Source: Duganella alba (GTDB lineage: Bacteria; Pseudomonadota; Gammaproteobacteria; Burkholderiales; Burkholderiaceae_D). Taken from it: a DNA stretch of 64,000 nt. Position numbers and translations under genes: made by a program. Below the pieces are notes generated by a model. That model was given only the letters and a program-made list of their open reading frames with translations, did no database searches and was not told where the DNA came from. Location: contig NZ_WKJN01000012.1 in assembly GCF_009674495.1 (NCBI RefSeq), positions 1-64,000 on the forward strand, given 5' to 3'. Position 1 is the first letter of the stretch, and each line of letters begins with the position of its first letter. Positions 8,710 through 16,699 of the stretch are shown here, piece after piece.

Positions 8710-9459
8710 TTATTCGGTGCGGACGGCGGCGTGGAGGCCGATCAGCACAATGTTTTCAACGATACGGTACGGTACTTTCAGCATCGGCGCAATGAACGGT
8801 GCGGCGCCGCCGGAAATGATGCACGCCTCGGCCTTGTGGGCGGCGCAGGCATGCTCGATGGCGCCGCTCTGCGCGGCCAGGATGCCGCTCAAAATGGCGT
8901 CGTCGGTATTGTCGGCGAATCCGTCCGGCAGCTTACCGTCTTGCGCGATCTGCGGCAACTGCGCGGTGTTGCGCGCCAGCGAGCTGGCCATCAGGCCCAG
9001 TCCCGGCAGGATCATCCCGCCCAGGAACACGCCGTCCGCCGTGACGGCGTCGATGGTGGTGGCGGTGCCGCAGTTGACCACCACCACCGGCAGGCCTGGC
9101 GCCAGCGTGTGGCCGGCGATGGCGGCGGCAAAGCGGTCGCAGCCCAGTTGCGCCGGATTGCGGTAGCCGTTGGTGAGGCCGGCCAGCGCCGGCAGCGAGG
9201 CAAACCACTCCGGCTGGATATCGGGCAGGCAGCGTTGCAGCACGTATTCCAGCTGCACCCGCAGGGCGTTGCCGGCGACGTTGGCGATGAGGATGCGCGA
9301 GACGCCATGGCTGGTGGCCGCTTCGCACCAGGACAGTTCCAGTTGCGGCGTGTCGGCGTGGGTGGCGGCGCCGTGGGCAATCCATGCGCCCAGTGTATCG
9401 TTGGCCTGCACCAGCGCCCATTTGACGCGGGTATTGCCGGCGTCGATCAGTAAAATCAT
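8710..9459 (-). CDS. coaX: Type III pantothenate kinase
   Basis: A 249-residue ASKHA-fold kinase that phosphorylates pantothenate, the first step of coenzyme A synthesis. Visible family motifs are the N-terminal phosphate loop D-A-G-N-T-R (residues 6-11), L-G-C-D-R-F near residue 105, V-N-C-G-T-A-T-T-I-D near 128, and G-G-M-I-L-P-G. The length is typical. The ATG overlaps the birA stop as ATGA, so the two are coupled. The birA-coaX neighbourhood is common in Betaproteobacteria. Type III enzymes are cytosolic and, unlike type I (CoaA), are not inhibited by CoA. Confidence 0.95.
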   Translation of the reverse strand: MILLIDAGNTRVKWALVQANDTLGAWIAHGAATHADTPQLELSWCEAATSHGVSRILIANVAGNALRVQLEYVLQRCLPDIQPEWFASLPALAGLTNGYRNPAQLGCDRFAAAIAGHTLAPGLPVVVVNCGTATTIDAVTADGVFLGGMILPGLGLMASSLARNTAQLPQIAQDGKLPDGFADNTDDAILSGILAAQSGAIEHACAAHKAEACIISGGAAPFIAPMLKVPYRIVENIVLIGLHAAVRTE

Positions 9460-10265
9460 GTTGGTACTCCGGATAAGCGCAGCGAGACATCGCCGGACAG
9501 GATTTCCACGCGGCCGTTCTCGGTGTCTAGCAGCAGGCGGCCGATGGCGTCGACGCCGGCGGCGCGGCCTTGCTGGAGCACGGCGCCGTCGTCGAGCAGG
9601 ACCACTTCCTTGCCCTGCCAGGCGTGCAGCGCGTTCCAGCGTTCGACGAACGGTGCGAAGCCGGTGTCGTCGAATTCATCCAATACGGCGGCGAGGCGGC
9701 TCAGCAGAGCTGCCATCAATTGGTTACGGTCCATTTGCGCCAGCCACGGTGCGCTGGCGACTTCGCGGCCGATGGCCGCTTCCAGTTCGTCCGGCATCAA
9801 CAGGTTGATGCCGCAACCGATGACGGCCCAGATGGCGTCGTCGGTCTTTTGCGTTTCGACCAGGATGCCGGCCAGCTTGGCGCCGTCGCGCAGCAGGTCG
9901 TTCGGCCACTTGATCTGCACCGGCACGCCCAGCGCGGCGATGGTTTCGGCCAGTGCCACGCCGACCGCCATCGGCAGGCCGGACAGCTTGTGCAGCGGCC
10001 CCTTGAAACGCCAGGCCAGCGAAAACATCAGCGCGGCGCCGGGGCGCGACAGCCAGGAGCGGCCGGCGCGGCCACGGCCGGCGGTCTGGTTTTCGGCGAT
10101 GCGCAGCAGCGGGCCTTTGAGGCTGTCGATGCGCGCCAGCAGGTCGGCATTGGTGGAGCCGGTTTCGGCGACGACCTCGATCGCCACATGGGTGGCGGAG
10201 GTGGCGCAGTGAGCGGCGATGTCGGGCGCGGACAGCGCGGCGGCTTGGTTCATGGCGATGCTCAT
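9456..10265 (-). CDS. birA: Biotin--[acetyl-CoA-carboxylase] ligase, catalytic form without the repressor domain
   Basis: A 269-residue biotin protein ligase that makes biotinyl-AMP and transfers biotin to the carrier protein of acetyl-CoA carboxylase. Motifs are G-S-T-N near residue 36, the biotin/ATP loop G-R-G-R-A-G-R-S-W at 63-71, K-W-P-N-D-L-L at 119-125 and G-C-G-I-N-L at 150-155. The start at 10265 is fixed by an ATGA overlap with the upstream dehydrogenase; the open frame continues upstream but would overlap that gene heavily. No N-terminal winged helix is present, so this form should not bind DNA as E. coli BirA does. Confidence 0.94.
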   Translation of the reverse strand: MSIAMNQAAALSAPDIAAHCATSATHVAIEVVAETGSTNADLLARIDSLKGPLLRIAENQTAGRGRAGRSWLSRPGAALMFSLAWRFKGPLHKLSGLPMAVGVALAETIAALGVPVQIKWPNDLLRDGAKLAGILVETQKTDDAIWAVIGCGINLLMPDELEAAIGREVASAPWLAQMDRNQLMAALLSRLAAVLDEFDDTGFAPFVERWNALHAWQGKEVVLLDDGAVLQQGRAAGVDAIGRLLLDTENGRVEILSGDVSLRLSGVPT

Positions 10266-11059
10266 TGAGGCGGCGCGGCCGGGCTGGCGGCTTTGCGTGG
10301 TTTGTGCGGCGCCTTGCTGAAGGCCCAGTCGTAGACGGCGTTCGGCAGCAGGCGCAGCACCTTGGCGACGACGCCCATCTGCCACGGGATCACGGCGTAG
10401 CTGTCGCCGGCGGCGATCACCTGCGCGGCGCGGGCGGCGAATTTGTCGGGCGCCATCAGGAACGGCATTGGATACGGATTCACCTGCGTCATCGGCGTGT
10501 CGATGTAGCCGGGACAGAGCGTGACCACGCGGATGCCGTGCGGCTTCATCTCCAGCCGCAGCGATTCGCAGTAGCTGATGACGGCGGCCTTGGAGGCGCT
10601 GTAGGCTTCAGCGCCGGGCAGCCCGCGAATGCCGGCGACGCTGCCGATGCCCACCAGCCGGCCCGGCGTGCGCTGCGCGCGCATGGCGCCGATGAAGGGC
10701 GCGAAGGTGGCGGCGGTGGCGACGACGTTGGTGGCGATGACTTCGGTGAATACGGGAATATCTTCGGCATGCTCGGTCAGGGTGCCGACCGAGATGCCGG
10801 CGTTGGCGATCACCACGTCGACGCCGTTCGCATGCGCGAGGAAGGACTGCGCGGCGGCGGCGATCGCCGCGTGGTCGCGCACATCAACCGCGTAGTGGCG
10901 GTGGCGTTCGGCGTTGGGGAGCGTGGCGATCAGCGCGGCGAGGGTGTCGCCACGCCGGGCCAGCAGGCCAAGGGTGGCGCCCTGCGCCGCATACTCGCGG
11001 GCCAGCGCGGCGCCAAGGCCGCTGGAGGCGCCGGTGATGAAGACGCGCAAAGGCGTCAT
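10262..11059 (-). CDS. Short-chain dehydrogenase/reductase
   Basis: A 265-residue classical SDR with a Rossmann fold. The cofactor motif T-G-A-S-S-G-L-G covers residues 9-16, N-A-G is at 86-88, and the catalytic set is S140, Y153 and K157 (Y-x-x-x-K). The C-terminal 60 residues are hydrophobic, as in SDRs that act on lipids or other membrane substrates. It lies 2 bases after dsbA and is coupled to birA by ATGA. The substrate cannot be read from sequence; NAD(P)-dependent oxidation or reduction of a hydroxyl/carbonyl is the safe statement. Confidence 0.9.
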   Translation of the reverse strand: MTPLRVFITGASSGLGAALAREYAAQGATLGLLARRGDTLAALIATLPNAERHRHYAVDVRDHAAIAAAAQSFLAHANGVDVVIANAGISVGTLTEHAEDIPVFTEVIATNVVATAATFAPFIGAMRAQRTPGRLVGIGSVAGIRGLPGAEAYSASKAAVISYCESLRLEMKPHGIRVVTLCPGYIDTPMTQVNPYPMPFLMAPDKFAARAAQVIAAGDSYAVIPWQMGVVAKVLRLLPNAVYDWAFSKAPHKPRKAASPAAPPQ

Positions 11060-11061
11060 GC

Positions 11062-11727
11062 TTACTTCTTCTCTGCTTTGGCTTTGGTGACCAGCACGTC
11101 CAGCACCTGCGTCACCGCTTCGTTCAGCTGCGCTTCGCTGTTGGCGTTGGATTCAGCCATCGACGGCGCGGTGACGTATTTGCCGTCCACCGCCAGCAGC
11201 GGCCAGAATTCGACGTTGTAGGCGTCCATCATCGACATGGCCTTGCGCAGGTGGCCGACGATGCCGAAGCCGCGGTAGGTATCGATGAATTTCTGCTTGT
11301 CGACGCCCTGTTTGGCGACGAAGTCGAACACCAGTTCATCGCGGTTCATGCGGTTGTGGTTGACGTGGATTTCGTTGAAGATCTTGGTGTGCAGCTCAGG
11401 CGTCAGCACGCCCATGGCCTGCAGCGTGTAGAACATTTTTTCCTGCGGCAGATCGGCGTTCTGGCGGCCGATGTGCACACGCTTGAAGACGATGTTGTCG
11501 CCCTGTTTTTTCACCCAGGCGTTGAGCGTGGCGTCGAAGCCGGCGCAGTGCGGGCAGGCGTAGTCGAAGAACTCGATGATCTCGACTTTTTTGCCGGTGT
11601 CCACGGGCTGCGGCGCAGCCAGGGTTTTGTACTCGACGCCGTCCTTCGGACTGGTCGGGGATGCGGAGGCGGTGAACGCCACGGCGCTCAGGGTTACTGC
11701 GGTCAGGATGAACTTCAGGAATCGCAT
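11062..11727 (-). CDS. dsbA: Thiol:disulfide interchange protein DsbA
   Basis: A 221-residue periplasmic oxidase that introduces disulfide bonds into secreted proteins. It has a signal peptide with likely cleavage after A-S-A at about residue 23, then a thioredoxin fold with the DsbA active site C58-P-H-C61 in F-F-D-Y-A-C-P-H-C. An alpha-helical insertion follows, and the cis-proline loop is near V-T-A-P. Its usual partner is the quinone reductase DsbB, which is not in this window. A GGAG precedes the ATG. The gene lies between the FtsN-like SPOR gene and the dehydrogenase, all on the same strand. Confidence 0.95.
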   Translation of the reverse strand: MRFLKFILTAVTLSAVAFTASASPTSPKDGVEYKTLAAPQPVDTGKKVEIIEFFDYACPHCAGFDATLNAWVKKQGDNIVFKRVHIGRQNADLPQEKMFYTLQAMGVLTPELHTKIFNEIHVNHNRMNRDELVFDFVAKQGVDKQKFIDTYRGFGIVGHLRKAMSMMDAYNVEFWPLLAVDGKYVTAPSMAESNANSEAQLNEAVTQVLDVLVTKAKAEKK

Positions 11728-11738
11728 CTTTACTCCTC

Positions 11739-12434
11739 TTATTTCTGGTTGCGCACAACGGCGACATCGACGCCGTTTTCGGACAGTTTGCTGCGTGCCT
11801 TGTTCATCGCCTCGACCTGGTTGTAGGGACCCATGCGCACGCGGTGCAGCACGCCGGTGTCGGTGGAGCGGTCCGAGATGGTCGCCTCGAAGCCCAGCAG
11901 GGCCAGCTTGGCGCGCGCATTTTCGGCGTCGGCCACTTCGCGGAAGGCGCCGGCCTGCAGGTAGTAGATGAATTTGTCGTCGGCACCGGCCGTGTCGGCA
12001 GCGGCAGGTTTTGCGACCGGCTGCGGCGTGACGTTGGCGGCGTTCGGCGCCGCCTTGGGCGCGGCCGGCGTGGCCTGGATCTTGTCGACCACGGCCTGCA
12101 GCGGATCGGCCGCGTGCGCAACCGGTGCGGCAGGCGCCGGCGCCGGGGCCGCTGGCGGCTGGTCCTTGGCCAGATCCTTGGCCGCCTCGCGCGCCGCATC
12201 CTTGTTGCCGTACATTGGCTTGTTCGGATCGGCGACCTGTCCCGCCGTCGGTTCCGTTGCCTTGCCTGCGTGGCCCTTGTCCGTGAACGGAGTCGAGCCC
12301 TTGGTGATCATCAGCGCCACCACCACGGCGATACTCAGGCCGATGACCAGACCGATGACGATGCCGATGAAGGTGTTGCCTTGCTGTGTGCGACGCGGAC
12401 TAACTGAGCTGAAGCGGCTGGAACGGAAATTCAT
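11739..12434 (-). CDS. FtsN-like SPOR-domain cell division protein
   Basis: A 231-residue bitopic protein. It has a short basic cytoplasmic tail, a membrane segment at about residues 22-45, an Ala/Pro-rich periplasmic linker, and a C-terminal SPOR domain (about 155-228: Y-Y-L-Q-A-G-A-F, then V-R-M-G-P-Y). This architecture matches FtsN, which activates septal peptidoglycan synthesis. I prefer the ATG at 12434; a TTG at 12455 would add seven residues and abut the argS stop. The argS-SPOR-dsbA order is conserved in Burkholderiales. Sequence outside the SPOR domain is too simple to prove FtsN orthology. Confidence 0.85.
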   Translation of the reverse strand: MNFRSSRFSSVSPRRTQQGNTFIGIVIGLVIGLSIAVVVALMITKGSTPFTDKGHAGKATEPTAGQVADPNKPMYGNKDAAREAAKDLAKDQPPAAPAPAPAAPVAHAADPLQAVVDKIQATPAAPKAAPNAANVTPQPVAKPAAADTAGADDKFIYYLQAGAFREVADAENARAKLALLGFEATISDRSTDTGVLHRVRMGPYNQVEAMNKARSKLSENGVDVAVVRNQK

Positions 12435-12455
12435 TGTGCGGGATACCCTTGGCAA

Positions 12456-14165
12456 TTACATTTTGTTGGGAGCGGAAACGCCGATCAGCGCCAAGCCGTT
12501 GCGCAGCACCTGGCGGGTGGCGACCATCAGCGCGATACGCGCCGCCTTCAGCGCCTCGTCGTCGACCAGCACGCGCTCGGCGAAGTAGAAGCTGTGCAGG
12601 TTGGCGGCCAGGTCGCGCAGGTAGAACGCGATCTGGTGCGGGCCCAGTTCCGTCTGCGCGCGCGCCAGCGTTTCCGGGTAGGCCGCCAGCGTCGCCAGCA
12701 GCGCCGCTTCGGTCGGCGCGGTCAGCGGCGACAGGTCGACGCCGGCCAGGTCGGCTTCGTTGCCGGTCCATTGTTCCAGCATGCGGCAGATGCGCGCGTG
12801 GGCGTACTGCACGTAATAGACCGGATTCTCGTCCGAGGTTTTCAGCGCGACGTCGACGTCGAACACGAATTCGGTGTCGGCTTTACGCGAAATCAGGAAG
12901 AAGCGCACGGCGTCGCGACCCTTGGTGATGTCGCCGCCGCCCGACCATTCGATCAGGTCGCGCACGGTGACGTAGGAGCCGGCGCGCTTGGAGATCTTGA
13001 CCTCTTCGCCGCCCTTCATCACGGTGACCATCTTGTGCAGAACGTAGTCGGGGAAGCCTTGCGGGATGCCCAGGTTGACCGCCTGCAGGCCGGCGCGCAC
13101 GCGGGCGATGGTGCCGTGGTGGTCGGAACCCTGGACGTTGATGGCCTGGTTGAAGCCGCGCTGGAACTTGACGATGTGGTAGGCCACGTCCGGCACGAAG
13201 TAGGTGTAGGTGCCGTCCTTCTTGCGCATCACGCGGTTCTTGTCGTCGCCGTAGTCTTCGGTGCGCAGCCACAGCGCGCCGTCTTCTTCGTAAGTCTTGC
13301 CGGAGTTGTTGAGCATCTCGACGGCGGCGTCGACCTTGCCGTCCGAGTACAGCGACGATTCCAGGTAGTAGTTGTCGAACTTGACGCCGAAGGCTTGCAG
13401 GTCGATGTCCTGCTCGTTGCGCAGGTAGGTCACGGCGAAGGCGCGGATCGATTCGATGTCTTCGATGTCGCCCGAGGCGGTGGCCGGCGAGCCGTCCGAG
13501 GCCGACACGGTTTTCCCGGCCAGGAAGTCGGCGGCGATGTCGGCGATGTAGTCGCCGTTGTAGGCCGATTCCGGCCAGGCGGCGTCGCCCGGCTTGTGGC
13601 CGCGCAGGCGCGCCTGCACCGAGTTGGCCAGGGTCTGGATCTGCACGCCGGCGTCGTTGTAGTAGAACTCGCGGGTGACGTCGTAGCCTTGCGAGGCGAA
13701 CAGCGACGACAGCGCGTCGCCGAGCGCCGCCTGGCGGCCGTGGCCCACGTGCAGCGGGCCGGTCGGGTTGGCGGAGACGAATTCGATGATGACTTTCTTG
13801 CCGGCGCCGGCCGCGGCGGCGCCGAACTGCGCGCCTTGCGCCAGCACGGTCTTGACCACGGCCTGCTTGGCGGCGGCGCTGACGCGCAGGTTGATGAAGC
13901 CGGGACCGGCGATGTCGGCCGACTCCACCAGGCCCTTGCCGGCCGGATCGGCCAGCAGCGCGTCGACCACTTTGGTGGCCAGTTCGCGCGGGTTCATCTT
14001 GAGCTGCTTGGCCAGTTGCATGGCGATGTTGCAGGCCACGTCGCCGTGCGACGGGTCGCGCGGACGCTCCAGCACCACGTTGGCGGTCACGTCGGTGCCG
14101 GCGAGGAGAGGGGCGAGGGCGGCCTGGAACAGGGCGGTGATATCTTGTTTTTGTTGGGCTAGCAT
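12456..14165 (-). CDS. argS: Arginine--tRNA ligase
   Basis: A 569-residue class I aminoacyl-tRNA synthetase charging tRNA-Arg in the cytosol. It has the N-terminal Add-1 domain, then the HIGH-type signature H-V-G-H in [12 protein letters not shown]. The E-V-K-I-S-K-R-A-G segment takes the place of KMSKS, and a C-terminal DALR anticodon-binding domain follows. The end (G-V-S-A-P-N-K-M) resembles the family terminus. The length is normal. A TATAAT on the minus strand at 14234-14229 is a plausible -10 element about 64 bases upstream of the ATG. Confidence 0.97.
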   Translation of the reverse strand: MLAQQKQDITALFQAALAPLLAGTDVTANVVLERPRDPSHGDVACNIAMQLAKQLKMNPRELATKVVDALLADPAGKGLVESADIAGPGFINLRVSAAAKQAVVKTVLAQGAQFGAAAAGAGKKVIIEFVSANPTGPLHVGHGRQAALGDALSSLFASQGYDVTREFYYNDAGVQIQTLANSVQARLRGHKPGDAAWPESAYNGDYIADIAADFLAGKTVSASDGSPATASGDIEDIESIRAFAVTYLRNEQDIDLQAFGVKFDNYYLESSLYSDGKVDAAVEMLNNSGKTYEEDGALWLRTEDYGDDKNRVMRKKDGTYTYFVPDVAYHIVKFQRGFNQAINVQGSDHHGTIARVRAGLQAVNLGIPQGFPDYVLHKMVTVMKGGEEVKISKRAGSYVTVRDLIEWSGGGDITKGRDAVRFFLISRKADTEFVFDVDVALKTSDENPVYYVQYAHARICRMLEQWTGNEADLAGVDLSPLTAPTEAALLATLAAYPETLARAQTELGPHQIAFYLRDLAANLHSFYFAERVLVDDEALKAARIALMVATRQVLRNGLALIGVSAPNKM

Positions 14166-14228
14166 GCGCTTAAAAATTCATCAGATAGTGGAAACGGCGG
14201 GCGCATGGGCGCCGGCCAAACAGCGTTA

Positions 14229-14234
14229 ATTATA
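14229..14234 (-). promoter_or_regulatory. Probable -10 element for argS
   Basis: The minus strand reads TATAAT, a perfect sigma-70 -10 hexamer, 64 bases upstream of the argS ATG, in the gap between argS and the small membrane protein gene. No convincing -35 hexamer lies 16-18 bases further upstream, so this is a weak call on a short motif. Confidence 0.4.
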
Positions 14235-14284
14235 CTGTGTTGGCCGGGCGGGAGGCGACTCCCGGGGAAAGGAGCGGGGATTGC

Positions 14285-14524
14285 TTAATGAATAAACTTT
14301 GCGGCAAGAAACGCCAGACTGCCGGACAGGCCCGCCAGGGTGATGGCGGTGGCGAAAAACCATTTCAGCAGCCGCGTTTCCATCGACGCCATCCGGACTT
14401 CCAGTTTGGCGATGTCTTCCCGCGTCGCGTAGTTCGACTTGATGACCGCGACGTCGATCTCGACGGCCGTCAGGCGTTTCAGGATTTCTTCGGTGGCGGA
14501 CTCGGATTTCGTTGGCGTTTCCAT
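14285..14524 (-). CDS. Small coiled-coil membrane protein, unknown function
   Basis: A 79-residue protein. Residues 1-50 are polar and helical with heptad-like spacing (E-E-I-L-K-R-L-T-A-V-E-I then R-E-D-I-A-K-L-E-V-R-M). They are followed by one membrane segment (about 55-75: W-F-F-A-T-A-I-T-L-A-G). The ATG at 14524 is chosen because GGGAGG lies six bases upstream; a GTG at 14539 would add five residues. This layout resembles small DUF1640-like or phage-type coiled-coil/anchor proteins, but I do not recognise a family. It stands alone between argS and rsmB. Confidence 0.7.
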   Translation of the reverse strand: METPTKSESATEEILKRLTAVEIDVAVIKSNYATREDIAKLEVRMASMETRLLKWFFATAITLAGLSGSLAFLAAKFIH

Positions 14525-14691
14525 TGCTGCCTCCCTCACTGGACTAGCATGGTACTCCCGCCGCAGCCCGCGAGGTTGATGTGGATTAAGCGCGGTTGAT
14601 ACATCCCTTTTACAAATACCGTGGTCGCCTTGCGTCAGGCGCTAATGTATACTGCGCGATCACGGCCGTCGCCCCACTCTGGAATTAGCAT

Positions 14692-16098
14692 ATGAACAAG
14701 CGTCCAACGCTCTCTTTGAAGTCTCCCGCCAAGCCGGCCGCACCGAAATTGCGCGCCAGTCACGCGCGTGAGCTGAAACCGGCGTTGCAGACCCATTTCC
14801 AGACCGGCCTGAAAGCCGATTCGCTGGCCTACAGCCTGATCGGCGCGGCCAACGCCCTGGCCCAGGTGCGCACCGGCACCAATCTGCCGCAGGCGCTGGC
14901 CCAGGTGTGGGCCAGGCAGCCGGACACCACGCCGCAGGCGCGCGGCGCCATGCAGGACATCGCCTACCGCGCCATGCGCCAGCTGGGGCAGAGCGAGGCG
15001 CTGGTGACGCTGATGGCGCCCAAGGCGCCGGAAGCGCTGGTGTCGTCGCTGCTGTCGTGCGCCATGGCGCTGCTGACCGCGCCGGACGAGGTCAAGCCGT
15101 ATGAAGATTTCACCATCGTCGACCAGACCGTGACGGCGGCCGAATCGCATCCCGACACCGCCCGCGCCAAGGGCATGGTCAACGCCGTGCTGCGCCGCTT
15201 CCTGCGCGAGCGCCAGGCACTGCTGGGCACGGTACAGCTGCAACCCGTAGCAAAATGGAACTATCCGCAGTGGTGGATCGACGCCGCCAAGACCGCCTGG
15301 CCCGACAGCTGGCAGGCGATCCTGGCGTCCGGCAACAGCGCGCCGCCGCTGACGCTGCGCGTCAACGCCCGCAAAACCACGGTCGACGCCTACCTGGCCA
15401 CGCTGGCCGACGCCGGCATGGCCGCCACCCGGATCGGCCCGTACGCCGTGCGGCTGGAAAAACCGGTCGGCGTGGCGCTGATCCCCGGCTTCGCCGACGG
15501 CCTGGTGTCGGTGCAGGACGCCGGCGCCCAGCTGGCCGCGCCCTTGCTCGATGTACAAGACGGCATGCGCGTGCTGGACGCCTGCGCCGCGCCCGGCGGC
15601 AAGACCTGCCACATCCTGGAACTGGCGGACGCCCATGTCACCGCGCTGGACGCCGACGCCAAGCGCCTGGCGCGCGTCGGCGAGAACCTCAAACGCCTGC
15701 AATTGCAAGCGACGCTGAAGCCGGCCGAAGCCCAGACCAGCGGCTGGTGGGACGGCCAGCCGTTCGACCGCATCCTGGCCGACGTGCCGTGCACGGCCTC
15801 CGGCATCGTGCGCCGCCACCCGGATATCCGCTGGCTGCGGCGCAAGGCCGACACGCTCCAACTTGCAACACTTTCCGGCAAAATCCTCGACAACCTTTGG
15901 CAGATGCTGGCGCCGGGTGGTAAATTGCTGTTCGTGACATGTTCCTTGTGGCCGCAGGAATCCGAGGCGCAGGCGGCCGCCTTTGCTGTACGCAATCAGG
16001 CTGTCAGACTGGATGCGCCCGGTCAATTGCTCCCCGCCGGCGGCCCCGGGCAGGATCACGATGGTTTGTTTTACGCGCTGTTCCAGAAAAATGCGTAA
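14692..16098 (+). CDS. rsmB: 16S rRNA (cytosine(967)-C5)-methyltransferase RsmB
   Basis: A 468-residue m5C methyltransferase of the RsmB/Sun family. An N-terminal NusB-like RNA-binding region (about 50-190) precedes the Rossmann methyltransferase domain. The SAM-binding motif is D-A-C-A-A-P-G-G-K-T. Both conserved cysteines are present: C367 in D-V-P-C-T-A-S-G and C417 in V-T-C-S-L-W-P-Q-E. The second is the expected nucleophile by analogy with E. coli RsmB. A basic N-terminal extension of about 35 residues is unusual but common in Burkholderiales. It overlaps the next gene by 8 bases. Confidence 0.93.
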   Translation: MNKRPTLSLKSPAKPAAPKLRASHARELKPALQTHFQTGLKADSLAYSLIGAANALAQVRTGTNLPQALAQVWARQPDTTPQARGAMQDIAYRAMRQLGQSEALVTLMAPKAPEALVSSLLSCAMALLTAPDEVKPYEDFTIVDQTVTAAESHPDTARAKGMVNAVLRRFLRERQALLGTVQLQPVAKWNYPQWWIDAAKTAWPDSWQAILASGNSAPPLTLRVNARKTTVDAYLATLADAGMAATRIGPYAVRLEKPVGVALIPGFADGLVSVQDAGAQLAAPLLDVQDGMRVLDACAAPGGKTCHILELADAHVTALDADAKRLARVGENLKRLQLQATLKPAEAQTSGWWDGQPFDRILADVPCTASGIVRRHPDIRWLRRKADTLQLATLSGKILDNLWQMLAPGGKLLFVTCSLWPQESEAQAAAFAVRNQAVRLDAPGQLLPAGGPGQDHDGLFYALFQKNA

Positions 16099-16699
16099 CC
16101 TCTTGAGCACTTGCCCACCCGTGACGCTACGATTGTTTCGATCTCTCATCGCTTCCCTGCTGCTGATGCTGACGCTGCTGGCCGTGCTGCCGCAGCCGGC
16201 ACACGCCGCCGAGGGCGTCGAAATCCGCCGCGCGCTGATCGAAGCCACCGAGGACGGCTACCGCCTGTCGGCCACCTACGGTTTCGAACTCAGCCACGAG
16301 ATGGAAGAGGCTTTGCAATACGGCAAGACCCTGTACTTTTACACCGAAATCGAATTCACCCTGCCGCGCTGGTACTGGTTTGACGAGAAAGCCATCACCA
16401 AGCGCCAGACCGTCAGCCTGTCGTACAACGTGCTGACCCGCCAGTACAACGTCGCCATCAGCGGCGGCGTGTACCAGTCGTTCCCGACGCTCGACGAGGC
16501 GCTGTTCCTGATCCGCCGGCCCAACCGCTGGCTGGTGGCGCCGCGCGGCGCGCTGAAGGTCGGCGGCACCTACACCGTCAAGCTCAGCATGGGACTCGAT
16601 CCCAACTACGTGTCCAAGCCGCTCAAGGTCAACGCGCTGAATAACAATGAATGGCGCCTGGCGTCGGACAAGAAGTCCTTCGTGTACAAGGCAGAGTAA
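16091..16699 (+). CDS. DUF4390 periplasmic protein
   Basis: A 202-residue secreted protein. The start at 16091 places a hydrophobic signal peptide at about residues 14-38 (L-L-L-M-L-T-L-L-A-V-L-P), with likely cleavage after A-H-A. The mature part matches the DUF4390 pattern: E-G-V-E-I-R-R-A, a long beta-rich middle with W-Y-W-F-D, and a C-terminal V-S-K-P-L-K-V. It has no known biochemical function. It overlaps rsmB by 8 bases, and its stop directly abuts the GTG of the histidine kinase (TAAGTG), a conserved rsmB-DUF4390-ntrY order in Betaproteobacteria. Confidence 0.85.
   Translation: MRNLLSTCPPVTLRLFRSLIASLLLMLTLLAVLPQPAHAAEGVEIRRALIEATEDGYRLSATYGFELSHEMEEALQYGKTLYFYTEIEFTLPRWYWFDEKAITKRQTVSLSYNVLTRQYNVAISGGVYQSFPTLDEALFLIRRPNRWLVAPRGALKVGGTYTVKLSMGLDPNYVSKPLKVNALNNNEWRLASDKKSFVYKAE

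Noticed and set aside
9456..10385. A longer birA starting at 10385.
   Set aside because: It would overlap the dehydrogenase by over 120 bases with Arg/Gln-rich sequence; the ATGA junction at 10265 gives the natural start.
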